Part shown: piece after piece, positions 12,592 through 23,900 of the stretch
How the letters are laid out: each line of letters starts with the position of its first letter
Position numbering within the stretch: position 1 is the stretch's first letter
Source of the DNA: Brachionus koreanus
Taxonomy: Eukaryota > Rotifera > Eurotatoria > Ploima > Brachionidae
Assembly: GCA_016987375.1 (NCBI GenBank)
Contig: PJRA01000077.1
Coordinates: forward strand, 231,923 to 295,922
Length of the DNA stretch: 64,000 nt
Direction of reading: 5' to 3'
Translations under genes and position numbers: made by a program
The notes under the pieces: generated by a model
Seen by the model: only the letters and a program-made list of their open reading frames with translations
What the model was told of the DNA's origin: nothing
Databases searched by the model: none

Positions 12592-12873
12592 TTTTTTTTT
12601 TCTATATTTAATTTCTAAAAAATACTAAAAAAAACAAATAAATATAAATTTAAACAATTTATTTAATTAGATTAGATTCAATTGGAATTTATTTCAAATA
12701 AAAATTTAAAAATTTTCTACCAGTCTGTGTTTTCTTCAAACGGTTTTTCTAAAAGTAAATAATAATAATTAATTTTTATTTTTTTTATTTTTTTAATATA
12801 CCATTTTTGACTATTCCATTTTCTCTTTAAAAAATACAAAATTTTATAAATAAAAATAATATATGGAAATTAA

Positions 12874-15020
12874 TTACTCCTTCTTGACTTTTTTTATTTC
12901 TGATGATTCATCAATAGCCACTTCAGCTCCTTGGTTAGGTTCAACCTTGTTCCGCTTACGCTTATCAATCAATTTGGTTCCATTTTCTTTCTTTTCACCA
13001 AAACTTGACTTGTTCTTCTGGTTGATAAAGGTCGAATAGAAATACACCTTGTATTCACGTCCGGAAACGCCGACTAGCTGTCCGGCCGCTTTCTTTACAT
13101 TATCTGTATTCTGCAATGCAACAAATGCCGATTTTTCATTTATCCAGCCTATGAAAATCGGCCCGTAAGGACTGAACAAGTCGTACAGATCCTGGGTCTC
13201 CCAACTCGGTGGAAATTCGAGATAGAACACATTGTCTCTTTTGGGCTCTTCTTGAAAATTTTTCAAATCAATGTAAGTTGTGTCAAAAGATTTCATAAGA
13301 TAAAGTCTTGAAGATTTTAGAAAAATAATTTTTTTTTAATTTTAAAATTTGTACTTGTTGATGTAAAATTCTTCAATTGTTGATCTTGAGCCCTTTATGG
13401 TTTCCAAATAGTGCATCATGCGAGCAAAACAGCAACCAGTCAAATAAGCGTCATAGCCTGCTTCGTGTAGTTTTTCATCATTCACTGAATAAAGGTCATT
13501 TTCTAAAAAAATTGTTTTTATCTTTTTAATTTTTTATTTTTAAAATTTAAAATTCAACCTATTTTGACACTGGGAAACGGGTCTTTGCTTAAAATTTTGT
13601 CCATGTCTCCTAGTGTAGTATTCAAGATTAGCTCTTTAAGAGGTGGCAGACTTGCCATGTATTTGGTATCCAAAATTTTTGGAAATAAAGAATGTGTCAT
13701 TGATTTAAAATCCTCAAAATTCTTTATAATATAAAATTAAAAATTTTTTTTTTACTCATTAAAATTTTACTTCAGGTAGTGGTGATGTAAAAAATTGGCG
13801 CAATATCTGCATTATGTCTGTCATCATGTTATGACCAATTATCAGTTTTTGCTTTGGTTTTAAATAAAAATTAAAAAGAAAAGAAAAATCTTTTTTTGAC
13901 TTACCGATTGGGATAAAAACCAAATTAGTTTGGAAAAACCGATTTCTTTTTCGAAATCCTCCTTTTTTTTTTTAAATATTAATTTAATCACAATAAAAAA
14001 AAAGAAAAAACAATTTAAATTTACTAGATCTGTTTTTATGTCCTGAGAATCTACTTTTGTGACAATCATGAGTCTTTCTTTATTTTCTAAAAATTTATTT
14101 TCATATTTTAATCGTTTTTGATACTTTTGACGAATATTTTTTTCAATAAAAATTCTCAAAACACTTTTTTTAATTATTAGAAGCTTTAAATAGATAGAAA
14201 AAATAAATAATTTTTTTACAATTCAGTAAATTTTATTTCCTTGCGAGTTTCATTTTCATTTTGTACAAACTCATCAATCTCTGCCATCAAAGTATCAATT
14301 TGTTTGTGTAGTTCCTCTTTCTTGGACGGATACAAAGTGCTTTTAGGAACGCTCTTTTCCTCCATGTCCAATTCGAGCTTGTGTCTCATAATTTCCTCCT
14401 GGTCTTTGCTCACAAAAGAAATGCCTTTTTTGAACACCTTGTTAAAGTCAAAATTCTGGTCTATGAGAAATTCCAAAGACGAATTCTTCAATAATTTATT
14501 AATCCATTAATTAGCTTGATTAAAAGCCTTTAAATTACCAGACAAGAAAACGACATGTCACGAGTGTATTTACAATTAACAGATCGCGGAAATAAATAGC
14601 AATTATATGCATTTGTTTCATAGCTTTTTTAATAAAAAAAATTATTTTTGAATTTTTTTTAGACAAATTTAAAACAAAACCTTTTATCATCTACATTATA
14701 CTTGAATAGACAAAGACCAAATTGAAGTATTAAAAAATTAGTGTCATTCTAATTTTTTTTTAGAATAAAATTTTTAAAAATAAATTTGTTTGAAAATAAA
14801 GTGTACGTTTTTGATTTTTTCATATCGGATCCTAGGTGTATCGAATGAATTCAGATTTTTGTATTGAGTTATGCCTGTTAGTTCACAATCAATAGAACAA
14901 AATGAGCATTCTTCTATTTTTTGCTTTATTTCAGGAAGTATTTGTTCAAAATCTTTAAAAAAAACAAAATTTAAGAAGTCAATCAATTTTATTTTAATTA
15001 CTATCTATAGTTACATCCAT
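12874..15020 (-). CDS. PARN: poly(A)-specific ribonuclease PARN
   Basis: DEDD-family 3' exonuclease that shortens poly(A) tails and trims snoRNA and telomerase RNA ends. Eleven minus-strand exons were joined: 15020-15002, 14952-14807, 14748-14681, 14623-14539, 14485-14220, 14163-14025, 13961-13905, 13851-13771, 13721-13559, 13502-13355 and 13306-12874. They give 534 residues against about 640 in human. All catalytic acids are present: D and E in CSIDCELTG, D in IGHNMMTDIM, and H and D in LHEAGYDAYLTG. QNFDFNKVFKKGISF matches the family well. The RRM-like domain (about residues 400-485) begins PKRDNVFYLEF and includes SPYGPIFIGWINEKSAFVAL. The basic tail ends KKVKKE, a likely nuclear signal. 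The first exon of 19 bases was chosen because MDVTIDNFEQILPEI reproduces the family N-terminus. Introns are about 42-58 nt. Confidence 0.95.
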
Positions 15021-15448
15021 TGATACAAAATTTTAATAAAAATTTTTTGAAAATGTGTTTTAAATTGAATTTTTTTTGCTTATATATAACTTAGATTAAT
15101 TTATATTTTTAATGCTCAACTCTTTTATTTAACTTAACAAAATATTTGATATTTTTTTTAATTATTAAAACAAAAACTAAAAAAAATTAGAGGAATAGAG
15201 ACTATTTTAAAAAATTTAACGGTGATAAAACCAGCCTTTCTTGTCTTTGTAAGTAGAAATTAATAATTTATGGTTTCTATTTGAAGAAAATTTTCTATTT
15301 TTATAAAAATTAAACTTTTTTTCTATCATCGTCAGAATTTGGCCATAATTTTATTTTAAAAAATTAATTTATATTTTTCAAAGCTTTTATATTAAAATAG
15401 TTTTTTTTTTTTACTAAAGTTCGATTCGACAATAAAATGTCATTGTAA
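15021..15448. other. intergenic PARN-tRNA-Thr copy 3
   Basis: AT-rich DNA upstream of PARN (minus strand) with no gene or repeat that I can support. Confidence 0.5.
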
Positions 15449-15520
15449 GCCTCCATAGCTCAGTGGTTAGAGCACCAGTCTTGTAAACTGGGGGTCGGGA
15501 GTTCGATCCTCCCTGGGGGC
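15449..15520 (+). tRNA. tRNA-Thr (anticodon TGT), copy 3
   Basis: Third identical 72-base copy, followed by an eight-T terminator. It shares the four bases before the gene (GTAA) with copy 2. Copies 2 and 3 bracket PARN. Confidence 0.97.
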
Positions 15521-15800
15521 TTTTTTTTATCCAATTTTTTTTTAAATTATTTAAAACGTATATCTTATTTTTGAAATAAATTATTTATTAATTTTTAATT
15601 ATTGATAGTTTATTTCAGATAACATAAAAAAAGTCAATTTAAATTAAATTTAGTTTCTAATTTTCTTAATTAAAGAAATTCTTAATTTATAGACACTTAT
15701 TCTGCAACTTAAATAAACAACATCCAATACTTTCAATTTATTTTTATTCCAAACTTTCGAAGATTCAACTATCAACTAAAATTTTTAAGCTATGAAATTT

Positions 15801-15931
15801 CAAAATTGTTTGGCTTTGACTTGAACTTGTGACTTAAAAAAAACAACTCTTTGTGTGAGTGAATGATGTGGCACGTTTTCTTACAGAGTTTTTTTTAAGT
15901 CACAAGTTCAAGTCAAAGCCAAACAATTTTG
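15801..15931. repeat. near-perfect inverted repeat (47-50 bp arms)
   Basis: The arm 15801-15850 (containing TTGGCTTTGACTTGAACTTG) pairs with 15885-15931 almost without mismatch apart from a 3-base slip, leaving a loop of about 34 bases. Related CAAGTTCAAGTCAAAG strings occur near 19320-19350 and 23818-23840. This is therefore a dispersed family and not a terminator. It is probably a small MITE. Confidence 0.8.
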
Positions 15932-17180
15932 ACATATCATGGTTTAAACTTTGATTTTTAAGTCAAATTATTTTTTTGATCTAGTTCATCAAAATAATCA
16001 ATGGTTTTAAGAAAAAAATTCAAGGTCTCATTATGAATTTTTAGTAAAATAACGTGCCCATTAAATAATTTTTCATCTGTTACCAAAAAATATTCAGGAC
16101 ATACAGGATAACATAACCCAAAATACATGTTTGGTTAAAACAATAAAAATTAATTATTAAATTTAAAAATTAAAATTTTGTTTTTCCTTTGATTTTTGCT
16201 TTGTTTGACACAATTTTTTCTATTTGCACTTAAATAGACATAGCTAAATCTAACTCTATTCTCTTCATTTGTATAGAACTAAAATCTTGCAGATTTTATA
16301 CAGGTCCTAGCGGCCTCGCTCTTAGTGAATCTCTTTTTTTGAGTTTTTTAACTTTAATTTTGTATTCTAAATGAGATTTTCAACTGATGACATTGATCAA
16401 TCTGACACATTTGCTTGTGGTGTTCAAGTCCGGCCAGATTGAATCATTATTTGCAATTAATTATCAATATAGAAGAGCAATTCAAATATCAGTATTTTTG
16501 TTTTTAGATTGTATTGGTATTTATTAGACAGTTGTATGCTTCAAAGATAGCAGAAAAATTTGAGAAAAATAATAAATTTTCACATCCCATTTTTAAATTA
16601 ATTTATTTTCTAAAAAATTTACAAACGATTATGATAATTGAACGACATATTTGATCTATAACAAAGAGACTAAATTTAAAATTAATTTGCAGTAATTTAT
16701 TTTTTTAAAGTCTCTAGCTAGAAATTTTAAGCTGAGTGCATTTTTCAAAAATCTGTTGAAAATTACCTTTGACTAAAATAAAAAAAAAAATTATAATTTT
16801 TTTATTTTCCAGAAAATAAAACTGCATAAATCATTAATAAAAAAAAAATATATATATATATACTTATTTATATATGAATAAATGTTTGTTCTACATAGTC
16901 AACTAAATTCTCATAGTTTAAGGCCCAAATTACAAGGAAACAATGACATTTGAATGAAAAGTTGGCGAGTTTTAGCCAAATGAGATAACGAGCATCTAAT
17001 CCTCATTGACTACCGCTCGCCTATTTTGCAAATTTTTTTAATAGATTAATTAGAAACAAAAATCTCATATCATACCAAAGAGCATAGTTAATCCGTGTTC
17101 AAATACGTTCATTAGCCACGACTATGTCAATGTCCATACAATATCTAACTGACCCGTTCAATATTAACAAGCACATATTT

Positions 17181-17219
17181 TTCTCTCTTTTTCTCTCTCT
17201 CTCTCTCTTTTTTCTCTTT
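17181..17219. promoter_or_regulatory. CT-rich tract upstream of GIPC
   Basis: About 40 bases of TC repeats broken only by T runs, 130-170 bases before the GIPC ATG. A similar tract stands upstream of the CRTC/DLEC1 divergent pair (61866-61910). On the other strand these are GA repeats, which bind GAGA-type factors in insects. A regulatory role is inference; a plain microsatellite is equally possible. Confidence 0.35.
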
Positions 17220-17350
17220 ATATTTTATATTTATTTATTTATTTTATTATTGATTTATTATAATTAAAATAAAAAAATGATTATAATTTTATTTTAAATT
17301 TACTATTTAGGTTGTTTAGTTATTTTTTTGTTGTTGGTTAATTTTTAAGA

Positions 17351-18480
17351 ATGCCATTTGTGTCGAAAAAAAAGTCCAAGGACGAACATACAAGTTTGAC
17401 TGAAACCAGCATGAGCAAACCAAGTGGAGAAAAGAGCCAAAGACAAGCAGATGAGCCATCAAAACCCAAGTTGGTGTTTCACTGTCAATTGGCGCACGGC
17501 AGTCCGACTGGACTCATCAGCGGATTCTCCAATGTCAAAGAGCTTTATTCCAAAATTGCCGAATGCTATGATATCCAAGCAAATGAAGTAACAAATTAAA
17601 AATTAGGAGCCAAAATTTTTAAAATAATGAAAAAAAAAATTTAGATTTTATTCTGCACTTTAAATACTCACAAAGTTGATATGAACAAATTGCTAGGCGG
17701 TCAGATCGGTCTAGAGGACTTTATATTCGCTCATCTAAAAGGCAGTGTGAAAACAATTCAAGTATTCAAAGGCGAGCCGGCCCTGGGTCTTACCATAACA
17801 GACAACGGAGCCGGCTATGCATTCATTAAACGAATTAAAGAGGGAAGTATTATAGACAAATTGGGCGATCAAATTAAAGTTGGTGATCACATCGAAAAAA
17901 TAAATGACCAAGATCTGATCGGATCGCGCCATTTTGAAGTGGCAAAAATGCTCAAAGACATTCCAGTCGGCACTACTTTTACTCTCAAGCTAGTCGAGCC
18001 TACTAGAGAAGGATTTTGTAATTATTAGAAAAAAAAAAATTTTAATTTTTTTTTATTTTTTTCACCTAAATAGTGAATATTGGAGCTAGAAATTCAAAAC
18101 AAGTCCAAAAATCAGTGGCTAATGGCAAGCAAACGATGCGTATGAAGTCCGGAAAAGTTGAAGAAAGGGTCTGAATGAAGTTATTTATGAAAAATTTTAT
18201 TTAATTTTATTTTTTGATTAAATTAAAGGATGAGTTTGTAGATTTGGCAGTGGCAAAAATAAATAGTTTATTGGAAACATTTATGGGCATACATGATTCA
18301 GACTTGGCTCAGACTATTTGGGAACTCGGCAGAGATTACCAAAATCCTCACGAATTCATCGAAGCAATCGCCAACTCGGAAATATCCGATTTTGGCTTTG
18401 GTGAAGACTTTGTCTTTGATTTATGGGGCGCTATAAGCGATGCTCGGGACGGCCGTCTTATGGCGCTCAACAATCAATAA
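17351..18480 (+). CDS. GIPC1: GIPC PDZ-domain adaptor
   Basis: Adaptor that links PDZ-ligand receptors to myosin VI on endocytic vesicles. Exons 17351-17587, 17645-18017, 18074-18168 and 18229-18480 give 318 residues (human GIPC1 has 333). Order: a short variable N-terminus, GH1 (about 35-110) with [19 protein letters not shown] and [20 protein letters not shown], then the PDZ domain (about 115-200) with the carboxylate-binding [19 protein letters not shown]. After a short linker comes GH2 (about 236-318), the myosin VI-binding part, ending in [17 protein letters not shown]. The ATG is preceded by stops and gives the usual MPF/MPL start. The three vertebrate paralogues cannot be told apart here, so the symbol means family only. 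An AATAAA lies at 18541, about 60 bases after the stop. Confidence 0.95.
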
Positions 18481-20906
18481 TTCTGCTTTTTCACATTGAA
18501 TTTAGACTGCTTTTATTTTTATTGTTTGACGAAACCGAGTAATAAACATACCAAGACTACCAAATCACATTTAAATTAAATTGGCTTATTATCAATTAAT
18601 TGTAAATTTAAAATTATTTTAGTTTGTATGTTGTATTTTTTCCCATTTATTTATTTTTTTTTTAAATTTTGTTTGATTTTATTATTAAAAATTATTAGAA
18701 ATTAACATTGAATAAACCCTTTAAATTAGCTCAAAGTTATTCATTTTGGAAAAAAAATTTAAAAATTTATTTAGCCATGTTGTTTAGCAGCTTTTATGTT
18801 TATTTGGCTTTATTTGAACAAATAATTATTTTTTTTTTGATTCAAAAATAAAGCAAAAAACTTTAAATTTTAGAATTAATTTTTTTGTTTCTTCACTTAG
18901 TCATTGTTTAAAGTAGAGCTATTCGACTCGTTTAGATCCTTAGAATTTTGCTCGGTTAAAATTGTTTTTTTTAAGAAGCTTTAAAATACCTTAAAATTGT
19001 TTTTCTAAAGAGTTTTATTTAGGCTTTTTTGTTGCTCAAAGCAGTAGATAATTTTCTATTATTTAGAAAAAAAATTTTTTTCTTTAGTTAATTTTTTTGA
19101 AAATGAAAAAAAATGAAAACTAAAAAATTCTAATTGAGATTCAAAAGACAAATATTAATTTTTGTTATACGAGATTTTTTTTCAGCAAACAAACTATTGA
19201 TATTGAAAAAAACAAATGCACTAAAGCAAATGTTAAAATGAAAATTTTTAAAATTAAATATCACCAAGAGCTAAAAAAACTAAGTTAATTTACATCTAGC
19301 CAGAGTTGTTTAAAAGTCACAAGTCTCAAGCCAAGTTCAAGTCAAAGACTTTTATTTTATAATTTTTGCTTTGTAAAAACGATACAAATTTTTAATTAAA
19401 AAAATTTAACTTAGAATTTTTATTAATAAAGATTTTCTTTTGCTTACAATAAAAAAGTTTTTTACCAAATTAGTTCCTGATTAAATCCATCTTTTTAAAC
19501 AATAAAATTGTCTCTTCTAGATTTTTGGCAGTTAATCTTGACCCATCTGGTCGGTTGATATGATATAACTAGATATATATGCTTAATATCAGATTCTCAG
19601 CATGATTTCATGCCGCAGAGATCTTGCTCTTCAAGCCTTTTAAAGTCATTAGATTTTGTTACATTAGGTCTTAGTAAGGTCTTAATAATTTTTCGAAAGC
19701 TTTTGACAGAGTTTCACACAGATTTTTAATTTTAATAGAAACCATAAGCTTATGGTTTTACTGGATTAAGAATTGACTGAATTCTAATAGAAAGCAGAGA
19801 GTTCTTTTAGGTTTATCAATGTCTAAATGGCTGGTGAAGTCCCACAAAAGTCGGTCAGCCTGTACAGCCTGATCTAGAGTTTTTAATAAGTTCTTGGTGT
19901 CCATATTTAGATAAAGAAATCGGTGAACTTGAAAAAGTTAATATAAGAGCAACAAAAATCATTCCTTTCCTTCGTAAATATATGACAAAAGACTGGGATA
20001 CTTTCTCCCAATGAAGTATACAATTTGAGAAAACACGCAAAACGCATGGTTAGAGAAGATTTCAAAAAAAAATTATATTCATCGTTATTCTTTTTTTATA
20101 GTGAAATAAAATAAAATTATTTTTGGAATTTTTTTTAATCAAAATTTAAAATAAAAAAATAAAAATACTAGTTAATTTTTGTTGCAAAATATGCTTATTT
20201 TAATGGAAAAAAAGGTAACACAAAGGGTCGAAAAACCCTTCTGGGTTTTGAGTGCTAAAAATAAAAACTAATTTATAAAACAAAGTACCTCAATATTCTA
20301 CTTTTCACATTGAAAAAATATAATTCTTAAGATATAATCATTTCAATAAAAGGTATAGAAGAGAAAAACTTGTCGAAAACCATTGTGATGCTTAAACTTA
20401 TGAGATCTTATCATCAATTTATAATTTCAGCTCGATTTATAAGCTACAATCAAATATAGATATAGTGTGTAAGTGGTCAAAAAAATGGTCGACTCAACCA
20501 AATGCACAATTGTTCATATTGGCATCAAAAATAAAGAGTTTGATTATAAGATGCAGTAAAAACTACTTCTACTAAATTTTATAAACTTTTTTAAGTATTT
20601 TAAAAATAATCTAACTAAGAAAAAAAATTTATTTTCTAAATTTTATATTTATTAAATTTCATTAAAAAAAATAAAAATTAAATTTTTTCTTAAAAGAAGA
20701 TCTTATCCAAATTGCTTTGAACCGTCAAAAAAATGAATTCTATTTTGGTTACTTAGGTAACAAAAATTACATGTAAGCTCAGATATCCATGGAAACAAAA
20801 TTTATAATTCTAACTTATTCTCTTGGTTTAAAGCATTTATTTTAACTTATAATTTTCCTATTTAGCTAAACATTACATAAATTATTGATATTATCTGGTT
20901 GTTATC
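18481..20906. other. intergenic GIPC-AK9 with retroelement debris
   Basis: No host gene. It contains a diverged copy of the CAAGTTCAAGTCAAAG repeat around 19310-19360 and a non-LTR retrotransposon relic at 19595-20060. The rest is A/T-rich without structure that I can support. Confidence 0.6.
19595..20060 (+). pseudogene. non-LTR retrotransposon reverse-transcriptase relic (LINE fragment A)
   Basis: Translation in shifting frames gives ordered pieces of a CR1/Jockey-type reverse transcriptase. First comes MPQRSCSSSLLKSLDFVT (the G.lPgrS...LLE.LDf motif, 19597-19650). Then come an AYGFTG piece near 19750, a GEVPQKSV piece near 19833, and the C-terminal DLEFLISSWCPYLDKEIGEL followed by EKVNIRATKIIPFLR (19868-19970). 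The catalytic FADD block between them is deleted, and stops and frameshifts abound. It is clearly inactive. Confidence 0.7.
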
Positions 20907-23900
20907 ATGGAAAACCAGATGAATCCTGAAGCAAAACCCGCTCAGGAAATTCATGTACAAACAGGCGCATCTGTCTTCGAACTTAACCTTAAAGTGAACA
21001 CTGCTAATTTCATTCTACTTTTAACTCAAATTTAAAATTTAAAAAGGACAAGCTTCCCAAAAAACTAACTTTACAAGATTTTGTAAACTCGGACCCTTTT
21101 GACGAAGATGAAGTAAAATTAAGAGAAAAAGAATTTTCAAATTTTAAACATTTTTTTTTCTTAAAGGCAGAACAGCGCTTTCTTACATCAAAGCCAACTT
21201 GTTTTCTAGTTGTAGGAAAACCAGGCTCGGGCAAGAGCACTATAGCCAAAAAATTGGCCTCTGAATGGAAAGCAGAATTAGTCAATCGTATATTTTGATA
21301 ATAAAAAAAAAATTTTTTCATTTTCATTTTACTTTTTAAGCTACTGATCTTATTCTTTTCAATATTAAAAATAGTAGTGATCTAGGCAAAAAAGCGCAGG
21401 ATATTTTGCTCAAGGGCGAAGCTATACCTGAATCAATTGTGTCTCAAATGATTGATGAAAAAATCAACTCGCCTGAAGTCGCCCATCATGGATACATTCT
21501 GGACGGGTTTCCGTCTCAGAGCGAAAACAATTTCGACATTGGTCACCAAATGGAAATGATGAAAAATTGGAAGCTTCAACCCGATTTTATTATCAATTTG
21601 AGAGTATTCATTTTTTCTATAATTTAAAAGTGTATTTTTTTTTTTGAAAAAATTTTTTTCACATAGAAAAAGACATTTTTGATAAAAAAAAATTTTATTT
21701 TTAAAATAAATAATATTTAAAGATTCCGGACAAAGATCTAACACGACGTAGAGTGCATCAAAAAATAGATCCAATATCGGGAAATTTATACATAAAAGAA
21801 ATGTATGCGCCAAACAAGCCAAAGGCCTCGAAAAAAGAAGAATCCGAGAACGAAGAAGGTGAAAATGAAGAAGAGGCCGAAGAGATGGAAGAAGAACAGC
21901 CCGAAGAGCCACAGGACGAGTTTTTTGCAGTGGTTGCCAACGATGTAGTCGAACGACTAGTCGTTAGACCTGAAGACACATTGCCCTATGTTGAATCATC
22001 GCTGAATAACTTCAAAGAAGCGCTGCTAAAAGTGCTTGAAGACCAAATGGCCAATATGGACCAGTCCTATCTAATCGAGCTTGACTCCAATTTGTCACCA
22101 ACTATTTTAATTAAGCAATTGATGCTTCGTTTGGAGAGCTATCCGATCCGCAAGGCAGCCAAGGTTTTGAGAATGGCCGAGCCGATTGAAGTTAATGATG
22201 AAGAAGCTGGCAATACAGACCATTTTATTGACACTATTGAAATTGAGGAAAATCTATCCTCTTTACAATCAAGAAAAAAAATATCTGGCAAATTCAAATG
22301 GAGACGGAGCAAATGCTCTTTTTATTGTCCTGTTAGTTTAAAAGACGGAAGAATAGTCAGCGGTAAGCCGGACTATGCCGCTTCATTTTTGGACAAAATT
22401 TATCTAATGGCCGATGAAAATTGCTTAAAAGAATTTCTAAAAAATCCGCGGCCATATCTTAGACTGCCTCAGCCTAGAGCGCCATGCAAATTGAGTATTT
22501 TGGGCACGCCGTACTCAGGAAAGACTAGTTTAAGTGCTCTATTGGCAAAAAAATACAATGCTAATGTTATCGATATGAAAAGCTTGATGGAACCAAAAAT
22601 TAAAAAAGCAAATGATGAATTGAGAGAAAAAGTGACTGCAGAGGCTACACAGAGTGCCATTGAGCAAATAAAACAAAGGTTTAGGGAAAAATTGGAGCAG
22701 GAAAAGGCCAAACGCGACCAGGAGCAAGCTGAGCGCGCCGCTTTACTCGCCGAAACACTGGAAGGTCAAGAGTCAAATGAACAAGAACAAGAGGCTCAGG
22801 ACAGTGAGAACAAAGTCGAATCTGAACAAGAAATAGAGGACAAACAAAACGAAAATGAAGATTTTGAAATACAAAAAGAGGAATCGATTGTTAATGAGCC
22901 AATTGATTATGCCAAATTGGATGCGCATGTAGTTTATTCAGAAGAAGGTGATATAACAGTAAATTCAAACCATCCTGATATACAAACGGCAATCGATAAA
23001 GCTTTGGATGACTTATCTAAACAACAATTTAGCTTGCCACCTTCTGATTATATCAAAGTTTTGCAAGATGAATTGGACACGATTAGAAAAAACAGGTCTA
23101 AAGTTGATCCGACTGCTCCTAATGATGGTGGATGGATTTTGGATAATTTTCCCAACGATTCAGAGCAATTGAATGCCATGGCTGAGAGTAACATCATACC
23201 GGATACTTTTATTGTTTTGCAAGACTCTAGCGAGGATTCGTCTATTTTGCTTAAACGATGGTATCAACTCAATAAGGATGAAATTGATCAGCGTATTATC
23301 AATAGATTAGCTGATGAAGCAAAACAAAAGGAAGAAAAATTAAAAAAGTAAATAAGAAAATTTTTTTTTTTTTATTAACAAAAAATATTCAAAATTTTGG
23401 CAAATTGAACTTTGCAATGATTCAATTAAATTTAAAAAATTTATTTCATAAGCTTAATTTCAAAGTTAACATTAAATGTTTAAACTTATTTTTTATGTGT
23501 GCATTCAATATTGTGCAAAAATTTTTTCAAATTAATGCTTGCACAATTATGCACAATACTTATAATGTTGAGTTACAAAAATATGTTTTAGAAGGTTGGA
23601 TTTTTTTGATTTAAGCATGCTTGTAATTCTAAAACTTTAAGTAATATTACATGTCAGAATAAACAGAATTTAATGCTCTTCAAAAACAAATGACTAACTT
23701 TCTTTTTATTTAATTTTAAAAAATTAAAACTTTGAATTAAAATTTTGAAATTGTGGTACTGTTACATCATTGTTGGGAGAAAAGCCTATCAACAGCAAAG
23801 TTGTTCAAAAGCCATTAAGTCAAAGTCCAAGTGACTTAACTTTGAAAAGAATTATAATAATATCAATTTGATCTTTATTGACTTTGTAATAAAAAAATTT

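Larger units (their letters stand above)
15521..17350. other. intergenic upstream of GIPC
   Basis: No gene recognised. It holds the long hairpin at 15801-15931, a TA run near 16850, and the CT tract at 17181-17219 close to the GIPC start. A polypyrimidine-AG at 17311-17320 may be a 5' UTR acceptor for GIPC. Confidence 0.6.

Noticed and set aside
23405..23614. 69-codon frame in AK9 intron 5
   Set aside because: Asn/Phe/Leu-rich noise without homology.
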